A DNA stretch of 64,000 nt from Pardosa pseudoannulata (Eukaryota; Arthropoda; Arachnida; Araneae; Lycosidae), in NCBI GenBank assembly GCA_032207245.1, contig CM063506.1:20552175-20616174 (forward strand), read 5' to 3'. Numbering within the stretch: position 1 is the stretch's first letter; each line of letters starts with the position of its first letter. The position numbers and the translations under genes are program-made. Below the pieces are notes generated by a model, which was given only the letters and a program-made list of their open reading frames with translations, searched no databases and was not told the DNA's origin. Below, one piece after another: positions 55,211 through 64,000 of this stretch.

Positions 55211-57545
55211 ATTTTCATCGGGATTTCCGTTATTTATTAGCAAATTTTTCAATCAACTGCAATGCATGTGCAAAACTGAACAAAAAAGAAAAAGATACAG
55301 ATTTTTCAACAAACTTCTGTGCATATCCAAAATTTTCTAAGTTGCAACAGTATCACTTTCTCACAGACACTGCCCATAGCAGAAAAATTTTATCAAGATG
55401 AAGTACAATTTGAAATAACTATAAGAGGGATTGAAAGCTCAATACTGTTACCCCAATATTAAAAAATATCAATATATATAAAACAGTATTATGATTGGTC
55501 TACATGCATGTGTGTTTGGGAGGTATCCATAAAAAAAAATATGCAAGTTGTTAACCAAAATCCAAACACACAATAATAGTACAGCTAAGCCGTAAAACTA
55601 GAACCACCCAAGTTCTAGATGTTTTATTTATGTCACGTCACACCCTGAAGTACATGTTGCGAGATTCAATTAATAAAACTTTTGTGATCTTTGTCAGAAA
55701 AAAATTGTGGATGCAGCAAAGAGAAAAACTGATGAAAAAAGGAAAGAAAACTTTCAGATTGTCAAAATTTATATGTGAAATAAAAAAATTGGCTCCTTCC
55801 TTACTTTATTTTTCTTTTAATTACCGAAAAAAAAAATCTGTGTTTACCAATTTGTAGGTTTGTTCCAAAAACAAAGTTTTAAATCAGAATCATCCCTGAA
55901 TTTAATATTTGATATTGCAGTCCATTTTTATGCACACAGGCCCAGATTAATGCTTCTTTTTCCTTGCAAATGAAAGCAGTGTTTTTGTTTCCTATTTTTT
56001 TCTGTTTTTAATCTTAATTACAGCTGTTTATTTTACTATTTTTATTACCATTCACATTTGATTTTGTAATTTTTGGTATTTCTATAATTAGTTTTTCTTC
56101 TGTGGTCAATCTTTACATCATATTTCATACCTGTTTCTAATGTTTTGATTACTTTATTACTATCTCGCTCCCATTTTTGTATTTACATTCTTTCATTTTA
56201 TTTTCCCTTTGTTTTCGTCAATCTGTTTACATTTGTTATATACCTTTTATTATATTTTTCACTTTTTTCTTTCTTTCAACCTGGTATGGATCTGTTTATT
56301 ACTATCACTTATTTTTACTGTGTTATTATAATTTCTATTACTATTAATTTAACATTTACATCTGCCAGTATTTCCTTTTTTGTTCTGTCATAACCTATCT
56401 ACATTCCTCAAATATTTCTAACATGAAACAGCAATTACCTTTATCACCTTTAATCACTGTTGTATTTTTAAAAATATTTTAGATCACAAAACTAATTTTT
56501 CTAAGTAGAACAAAGTCTGGGACTAAGTAAGTAAATGTAGTAGCCACAGCTGCAAAATTTATCCAGAGTTGGAAAAGGTCTTTGTATCATCAGACAACAG
56601 TGTTAAATAGCATATACAGGTGTAAGATTGCTGATCAGACTAGGAATCATAAATCACAAAAAAATCACATTCATATGTAAAATATCTGCCAAAAGTGTAG
56701 TTATGTACACTGTTACTACAGACATGTAGACTGATGGTCAATCATTACTAGATGGTTATGACCCATCTGGCACAAAATACTCTATTTCATCATAAATAAC
56801 ACCCTCCCTAGAAGAACCTTGATTCTGAAGTGGAAGTTCTGTCCTGGCAGCAAATGTTCAAAATAGAGATTAACTGTATTGTGCCAATGGTGATGAAAGA
56901 ACAAAATGAAACCAGTTATTGGGAAGTCAAAGCCATGCTAAAAATGTATTTAAAAAACTTGTAACCCAATGCCATACAAAGCTTGGATGGAAGCACACAT
57001 TTTTACTGATTTTCTCTGCTAGGATACAAAAATGAGATAAAAACTAATTCTCTCCATTTACAACTATGCAGGACATCCTCATGACATCTCCCAAGAAAAA
57101 AAAAAAAAAAAGTTTCAAAATTCCTTGCAAACAACACAACTGTCCTGCATCTTCTTGACTTAATTTATTCAAGTCATTTAATTATAAATACAGAAAACAG
57201 CATAAACTGCAGGTTGTTCAATAAGAGAAAAAGCTTTACAAGCTAATTGTGTGACTGGAGGGGGTTAAAAGAACATTTCCATAATGTCAGTAATTTTTAT
57301 ATATCCCAAATCTTCCTATTTGCCAACATTGAAGTATTACATTTTACTATATACATTATATTCAGTAATAAGTATTCCAATACTATGCAGTAGTTTTTAA
57401 ACCTTTTATAAAATTATTGGGATGAAACTTTCTTTGCCAACATAAATTTTTCAGTTAAGTTTTAAATTTATTAGCTTTTAATGTGCAAGTGTAAATATAA
57501 CAAACGTTAAAGAAAAATAAAGGGGTCGTTTCTGTATAATTTCAA
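55211..57545. other. Intergenic spacer with a pyrimidine-rich stretch (55980-56400)
   Basis: The + strand from about 55980 to 56400 is dominated by T and C over 400 bases without simple periodicity. No gene or element was recognised elsewhere. Confidence 0.55.
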
Positions 57546-57551
57546 TTTATT
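57546..57551 (-). terminator. Candidate polyadenylation signal of transketolase
   Basis: AATAAA on the minus strand about 110 bases past the stop codon. It is the first canonical hexamer, but AT-richness makes chance occurrences likely. Confidence 0.35.
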
Positions 57552-57661
57552 TTTTATATGCAAAAAGTTCATTTCAAATTTAACATTTCCAATATTTTCT
57601 ATCATTTGAAAAGAAAAATACCAACCTCGGAATGGCATTTTCATAACATAGAATCAGCAAT

Positions 57662-57834
57662 TTATGCATCTTTGATTTCAAGCACAGTTTTGACAATATG
57701 ATCTGCACTAATTCCAAACATATCCAGTAAAGCAGAAGAGGGACCACTTCGAGGCATACCATTAACAGCAAGACGAGACACAATTATATTACGACTACAA
57801 CTCACAGCAGAGGCAACAGCATCACCAATACCAC
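57662..57834 (-). CDS. TKT: Transketolase terminal exon
   Basis: 173 bp, residues 252-308 plus the TAA stop at 57662-57664, acceptor tatacag. It encodes [41 protein letters not shown] and ends IKDA. This is the typical transketolase C-terminus (VPRSG-type loop, MFGI motif). An AATAAA on the minus strand at 57546-57551 could be the polyadenylation signal. Confidence 0.95.
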
Positions 57835-60800
57835 CTGTATATTAGAAAAGTTTCATGACAGATTTGCAATCACAATTTAAGTTATTTGAAAATATCAAAC
57901 TTCAATACAAACTATACTTTGTACAGGGCAGTAATAAGAATTATTTTATAGGTTTAAACTAATCTAATCAAGTATAGACTGCTAGATTTTTAACTAAAAT
58001 TAACTAATAATACTTATTCTCGTCTACAACTAAAGCAGAAATATTTAAATTTTCAAGAAACAAAAAACTAAAGATATGTAAATTAGAGCATATTTATTTA
58101 ACTACTAAAGTAAAATATTTGTGCTCAAAATATTTATTCAATAAATATATAATCAATGTTGTCAATTTATTTCCAGTTAAAATACAAAAGCATAATTTTA
58201 AAGAAATGTTTACTGACTTGATTAACAAACATTACACTTTTAAATTGTTTTCAATCTACTTAAATTTTAAGAATATATTTAAATGTACAATGAATGGAAA
58301 CTAAGTGGTAAAATGCTTAAATGTCAGTAACAAACATAATTAGAATGATGGAGTAGCATTTAGGTGAAATATGAAATTAAAATATTTTAATACAGGATAA
58401 ATAGCTTAAGTGTGACATTAATATGTTTCCACAGCTTTGCATAATTATACCACTCCTTAAATTTCTGTTACAGAATTTTTATAAATTACATTTCAAAAGA
58501 TTTATATTTACTAACCTTCAGGATAATGGTCTTCAACAGTAATTATTCTGCCTCCACATTCTTGTGCCTGAGCTTTAATGGTAGCAATATCCAAAGGTTT
58601 GATGGTGAAAAGATCAACAATACGAATATTAATCCCTTGCTTTTCTAGTATTGCTGCTGCTTTTAATGCCTCATATAAAGTCACACCAGCACTTATCACT
58701 ACAGCTACATCAGAGGCAGATTTTTTAATAATCTAAAAGAATCAGAGGAAACTTGAGGACAAGATTTTAAAATATAAAACATTATCCAATGTTTAGCATA
58801 CTTAGTTATTCTAGAGTTATTGCAAGAAATTTAAATATATATTTTTAACAGAAACTAAAGTTCATAAAGTTGCAAAAGTTTGAATTACAAGAATATAAAT
58901 AGCAAAATGTTTTACATATTTCTAGTCAAAAAACATACAAAACTATGCAATTTGTTGCTTTATGCATTATTTTAGTTATGAAAGAACAAAGATTATCAAC
59001 TATTAAATTCAGTAAGAATTTAGTTAAAACAATTTCCCCAATACAGCTTACTATAAAAGAGAAGGCCATTTCAACAGAGCTTTCTAAACCACTTCAAACT
59101 GATACTATTACCCTATAATGTCTTAGGATGTACCTCCACAAATTCAATTTATCTAATGTAAGATTTCCTTTCTCCTATGTTCTTTACTTTTGCAAAGATC
59201 AGCTTAACTGGGTCTATGTTCTCATATGTAAGTATATGCCAGCACCATTCAATAACTTGGGCAATATTAAGTTTTTAAATTTTCTATTTCATAGTTGTAT
59301 AAAATTCTCCATTTAATTTAAAAAAAAAAAATTTCAGATATTATGGATCTAACTTCATTTGTCTTTATTAGTGGTCAACACTTTACCATACAATATGATA
59401 TAATCTGATGAGAGATATATAACCTATTCTCAATTTTGAGTCTTAATATTTTCAATGAAAGTAAGAATCCTAAAATATGTAAGCTGGTGAACACCTCATT
59501 ATAGGTGTTTATCTACAGCAGAGAGGAGTCATTTTTTGTTGTGGCCAGAATTTTTCTTTACGATAAATGTTCCAGGCTACATATTACAGGGACAAAAATC
59601 TTCACAACCACCTGTTTACTTCTACCAATTTAATTATGGTTAATGATACCAGCACATGCACCAGTATTTGTAAAGATCTTTGAAACATAATGCCTCTAGT
59701 TACTAATAGCATTTTCAAGCACAGCATTTAAAAAAGCATACAGCAAGCACATTACCTCGTCTCACTCCCTTTTCAGTGAAGAAAGCTTCCAAATCCTGAC
59801 AGATAAGTGATAAGACAAGACTTTTACTCTAAAATTAGCACTTTAGTGTCATTCCAGAAGAATTAATTTTAATAAAATAGTGACAATATGAAGCCCAGTG
59901 GTGCTGGGGTAGTGCTTTGAAATTTAACAGTACAGATTCAAGATTCAATCCCTGGACTGGGCAAGGTTGATCAGCCTTTCATCTCTTCAGTCGGCAGACA
60001 AACTGAAGACCAAGTTTGTTTGGAAACTAAACACTGGGTTTCTGTGCAAGATTGACCACCTAACTGGAACATATGCTTCTCATCCCAAGGCCTTTGGTCT
60101 CTAAATGGAACTTTGATCTTGAAATGGAGATTGGCACTTTAAGCCCTAGTGTTGCACCAAGGAGTTTAGATTTAGTAGGTGCACTATAACACATATGCAA
60201 GTGGCGAGGCCTTAAATAGTAACAAGTGACAAATAAAGTGGAAAAAATCAGACTAGAAAGTGGCAAAAAAAACTAAACATTTTAAAATCTTTATCTAATA
60301 CTAAAAATCTATGTCAGTTGTTTCCCCGAGTTAAAATGCCTATATTGAATTAAGATTTTCTCATAGTGCCTTATACTTAGTATGTCTAAGAAAAGAATAA
60401 AACTGGTGCAACTGAATTATTGAACAAATCATTTGTTATTAATTTCATTAATGTTAAATTATCAGTATGGATGGAAGCATGCAAATCAAATTGTAAAATC
60501 AAACTGGGCACTAACAGTTTCCTTTTTTAAATTTATTTTGATACTTTACTATTTGTTCATTATTTTGCTCTCATTTTGTAGTTTCTTAAAGTACAGTCAT
60601 ATATTTTAGGGTGGTTTGATAACTTTAAAGATTTCTGACAAAAGGTTGTAATTTTTTTTTTTACAAACTAGTTTTAAAATACCTAGTGTATGATTTTAGA
60701 TCATTGAAAAATTTTGATTTATTATCAATAGTTTATTCAATTATTCATGTTATTAGAAGACTTAATTTTATACAGGTTCCAATAAAATTCTACATATTTA

Positions 60801-62798
60801 CCAATTTTTAGCTTTTTACTTATATTTTTCCATACAGTTAGGCTAAAAGCCTTGGTGTTGGTCTGCATAGGGTCACTATGGAATACACTTTAGGAATTGA
60901 AGTTGTAATTATAAAAGAAAGATCTCTATAGGGAGATGTCAAGACACATACTTTGGAAATAAATGACTTTTTAAAGTAGAATCTAAAAATGTTTAACTTT
61001 TAGGGTTCAACATACAAAAATTGGGACAATCTATGAAAAGTAACTTTTAGAGCATATTTTTGTCAAGTTATCAATTACAAACTAAAGTGATTAAATTAGA
61101 AAAAAGTGACTCACTAATATGCCTGATATTTTGAGTCCCCCCCCCCATAATTTATTTAGCAGAATGAATTAGATCAATAGTATATTCTACTCACAAGAGT
61201 TATAAAAATTATAAATACCTTAGCTTTTCCAATTGCAAATGGTTCATCATTAGCATATATAACTGGAGTATTAGGGCGAGAAGTTCGAATGAAACATATT
61301 CCCTGAGTATTAGCTGCTAATTCACATGCACGTTCAGTAGACACAGCATCACTGGGATAAAAGACTGTACTGCCTGGTAAAGTACGAAACATGGCAATGT
61401 CCTCTAAACCCATTTGAGAAGGGCCATCTTCACCTAAAATATAGGTAAGAGTTACTATCGAAATTTATATCTTTAATAAAATTTCTAAGCACTTATAATT
61501 ACTATGTACTTAAAAAAATTAATTAACACTTCACTACTAATGAACTTAATTTGAACTAGAAATACAAAAAGGTAGAGGAAATTAGAAAAAACTTATGAAA
61601 CATTTACGTTACAGAAATAACTGATAGAAACTTACATAAAAAAATTAAAGGGAAAATTTTATAGCTGAATTATTCATTTTAAATGAAACCACCGATTTTA
61701 TTAAAAATCGGTGATTGCAAATTAAGAGCATTTTAAAGAAAGGTGTCATGTAACTATTCAATAACAGCTGAAGATTCTAAAATAGAAATTTAAATTAATT
61801 AGGGAGGCAAGATATCTAATGCTATACTTGCATGTTACTTTAAAAAAAAAATATTTCATAATTCATACACATCTCTACACACTGAAAATACTATCAAAAT
61901 AGATTTTTAGAAACCTTTCAACCCAAAATTTTGAAATTTTTTATGACTTAAATAATTTTTATAAACACTCTTCTCCAAATAAACTTAATTTCTAAACATT
62001 TTATCCCTTTTGCGTTCTGTTAGACTGCAGTATATTATTACAAACTATAATTTTAGGGAGGGAGGAAGGAAAAAATCCAACGGGCTTCAGTAGTTATTTT
62101 ACTGGCCTTCTGAAAGTTTAAGAAAATATAAAAAATGAAAAAAATTAGTTTATTATTTTATTATCCACTACCATCAATGAAGTCTTGATGCTAAGTGGAA
62201 AAAAGGAATTTTCCAAAATATTCCTTGAAAATTTAACAATGTGAAATGTTTGCAATTAACATTAAACTGCCAAATATGTTATGAAATATGCAGATTGTCA
62301 ATAGAAATTTTTGTAAACAGCTGGGAGAATTTCACTTAAAATACAGAACAAGAGAAATGCATTTAATAATTAAAAAAGAGAAAAGCATAGATAAAGAGTT
62401 ACTTTTGTTCAAAAGATAAATGCTATTTTGTCATGCTTGTATGCATTTAACAAGCCAAAATATTAAAATACCATACCTATAGAAACACCACAATGGGAGC
62501 CACAACATTTAATGTTTGCTTGAGAGATTGCTCCCATCCTAAGTTGATCAAATGCTCTTGTATAAAATGTTGCAAATGTGCTAGTAAATGGAATTGTTCG
62601 ACCTCTAGTAGAACATCCAACAGCAACTCCTACAAGATTTTGCTCAGCAATGAAACATTCAATGTAACGATCAGGAAATGACTTTCTGAATTTATCTGAA
62701 AAAGTAGAGTTTTTGGTGTCTCCATCCAATGCAATAATTCGCTTACTGCTGGCACCAAGCTTCACTAAGGCAGTGCCATAAGCAAGTCTAGTAGCCAC
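57662..62798 (-). CDS. TKT: Transketolase, C-terminal half (4 exons, 5' partial)
   Basis: A cytosolic thiamine-diphosphate enzyme of the non-oxidative pentose phosphate pathway that transfers two-carbon ketol units between sugar phosphates. Four minus-strand exons with GT-AG introns and consistent phases encode 308 residues plus TAA, corresponding to the pyrimidine-binding and C-terminal domains of an animal enzyme of about 620 residues. Visible motifs are [23 protein letters not shown] (Glu52 here is the catalytic Glu that contacts the ThDP aminopyrimidine), [15 protein letters not shown] (His102; Gln114 at the position typical of metazoan rather than yeast enzymes), FIRTSRP (phosphate-binding Arg), FTIKPLD and [11 protein letters not shown]. 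The N-terminal ThDP-pyrophosphate domain must lie past 64000. No stop or frameshift was seen. TKT versus a TKTL2-like paralogue cannot be separated. Confidence 0.96.
58516..58732 (-). CDS. TKT: Transketolase exon (C-terminal domain)
   Basis: 217 bp, residues 180-251. The acceptor (tcttttag) is above 58732 and the donor (gttagt) starts at 58515. It encodes [20 protein letters not shown], the [20 protein letters not shown] helix-strand region, FTIKPLD and [10 protein letters not shown]. Confidence 0.95.
58733..61218. other. Transketolase intron
   Basis: 2.5-kb AT-rich intron with one probable SINE of another family (59887-60216) and a C-run near 61137. Confidence 0.65.
59887..60216 (+). repeat. 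Probable SINE of a second family
   Basis: A tRNA-like segment (AGTGGTGCTGGGGTAGTGC, then a B-box-like GATTCAATCCC) is followed by a non-family-A body (GGCAAGGTTGATCAGCC; GGCCTTTGGTCTC). It is a single copy here, so boundaries are approximate. Confidence 0.4.
61219..61433 (-). CDS. TKT: Transketolase exon (pyrimidine domain end)
   Basis: 215 bp, residues 108-179. The acceptor (tattttag) is above 61433 and the donor (gtattt) starts at 61218. It encodes [55 protein letters not shown] and ends IGKAK in phase 0. Confidence 0.95.
61434..62476. other. Transketolase intron
   Basis: 1.04-kb AT-rich intron with a small hairpin ACCGATTTTATTAAAAATCGGT (about 61691-61712). No gene. Confidence 0.65.
62477..62798 (-). 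CDS. TKT: Transketolase exon (pyrimidine domain start)
   Basis: 322 bp on the minus strand, partial-protein residues 1-107. The acceptor (tttaatag) lies just above 62798 and the donor (gtatgg) starts at 62476. The exon opens with GTG GCT ACT AGA (VATRLAYG). This Val is internal, matching KIATRKAYG of animal enzymes, and is not a start codon. It contains the AEQN catalytic Glu and [19 protein letters not shown]. Confidence 0.95.
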
Positions 62799-62947
62799 CT
62801 ATTAAAGAAAAAATATAGTACAGAAAAAACTGATAAAAGAGTAGCTAATATAGTTTTTTTTTCTGACAAAAAATGTTTGATAATTATGAGCAAACAAATA
62901 TACCAGAATGTAAAATTCTAGCCTGAAACTTTTACAATTATCATACA

Positions 62948-63752
62948 CTAGCATATAGCCCGTCATATGATGGGATTAGTAAAATTTTCCAGAATTGTAA
63001 AGTACCCTAAGAGGCAGGTAAAAAAATGGTTTGTTTTTTGGCTCAGAATTATCTAGTACATGCTCAATAATTTGTTTATCTTTATTTATTATTCTTCAAT
63101 TTGTTTACTCCTCTAAAGTCTCCCGATATTGTGAATGCAGTTTAGAATCAAATTGAATTAATATAAAGATTAAACACACAAACGAACAAACTTCTTAATT
63201 TTCAAAGATATATAACTTTAGATATTTATTACTCTGTGAAATAGACTCCTCGACTTTTATGAAAAGAATTTGTTGTTAATACCGGTGATAAGATTTTCAT
63301 TGCCACAAAAAATAATCAATGCTTCAATTTAAAATTATCACATATGTACTGAATCTATTATTTAAGCCAAATATAAAAGAAAATTATTTCTGTAATGAAG
63401 TTCAGTGATAAAACATATGAAAATAATACAAACAATATTTAAATAATTTAAAATAAGATAGTTAAAGGAATGACATCAAAATAGTAGGAAAAAATGTTAT
63501 TTTTACCTATTTATTATGTGATAAACTTAATTGGCTGCTCTTAACCGGGGAAAATAAGGCTTGATATAAGGGCACTAAAAGCTCAAAAAGGGAGGAAGGG
63601 GTGCATTTCGAATGTTTTAAAGACTTGTTTTGAATTTTGCTAATCCTAATTCAATCAAGAATCCAATATGGATGCCTCTATCCATACCAGGTCCAATTGC
63701 TTCATAAATTCGAGGACAGATGGACATACCTTAGGCTATTATTATACAGGGA
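62948..63752 (-). mobile_element. Non-autonomous Helitron, copy 3, in transketolase intron
   Basis: On the minus strand the element starts TCCCTGTATAATAATAGCC at 63752 and ends with the hairpin CCCATCATATGACGGG, spacer and CTAG at 62948, followed by T. It shares the internal sequence of copies 1 and 2. At 805 bp it is non-coding. It lies in the intron upstream of the first visible transketolase exon. Confidence 0.85.
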
Positions 63753-64000
63753 ATAACCACAGCTCTCATGCAATAAAATTTTATTCAGAATACAAGGAAG
63801 GGGGAAAAGGTTGTATAAATATTTTGAAGATAACTAACTTTTGGATCACAAACAGGTGAAATTGCTTTGAAGTAGTTCAGTTAAATGATTTCTTTGTATT
63901 TCAGTAACTTAATTCACTGTATAAATTTCATTTTAATTGCAGAATCATCAAGCAGAGAAGTGACATTATCAAGAAAACTCTTAGAGGTTTAGTGTTCATA
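63753..64000. other. Transketolase intron at window edge
   Basis: No sequence matching the transketolase N-terminal domain was recognised. The remaining exons must lie beyond the edge. Confidence 0.5.

Noticed and set aside
63668..63859. Open frame near the right edge
   Set aside because: Half of it lies in the Helitron 5' region; no transketolase similarity.

Overview
The window is AT-rich eukaryotic nuclear DNA. It has long GT-AG introns, dense DNA-transposon and tRNA-SINE debris, and two recognisable split genes that converge. Gene content and repeat spectrum (Helitron, piggyBac, hAT, Tc1/mariner, a 5'-truncated non-LTR element, tRNA-derived SINEs) fit an invertebrate, most likely an arthropod. 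A chelicerate such as a spider or horseshoe crab is only a guess; nothing here names the species.

Layout. Positions 1-18869 hold no coding exon that I can support and are packed with transposable elements: Helitron fragments, a TTAA-flanked piggyBac MITE, four hAT elements with 8-bp target duplications, an internally deleted piggyBac, SINEs and a 0.75-kb (TA)n tract. From 18870 to 50792 (+) twelve consecutive exons encode 541 residues of an SLC6 sodium/chloride-dependent neurotransmitter transporter of the GABA/taurine/creatine type, from TM2 to the stop codon. The N-terminus and TM1 are not found, so the intron before 18870 probably extends past the left edge. Introns carry a LINE fragment (24835-25305), a piggyBac (28699-29613), a Tc1 copy (43581-44812), a Tigger/pogo-like element (47483-48578), SINEs and a tandem pair of hairpins (39727-39862). 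From 62798 down to 57662 (-) four exons encode the C-terminal 308 residues of transketolase. Its N-terminal half lies beyond 64000, and a Helitron (62948-63752) sits in the intron at the edge.

The two genes are tail to tail, with about 6.9 kb between stop codons. They have no obvious functional link: one is a plasma-membrane solute carrier, the other a pentose-phosphate enzyme. I did not find a convincing new biological system. The items most worth checking are the duplicated hairpin in the SLC6 intron, the nested and end-resolved transposons (a Helitron inside a hAT, a fold-back element inside another hAT), the palindromes just inside the piggyBac ends, the uninterrupted acidic C-terminal ORF in the Tigger-like element, and a CpG-rich island near 12.6-12.95 kb that could be a promoter.
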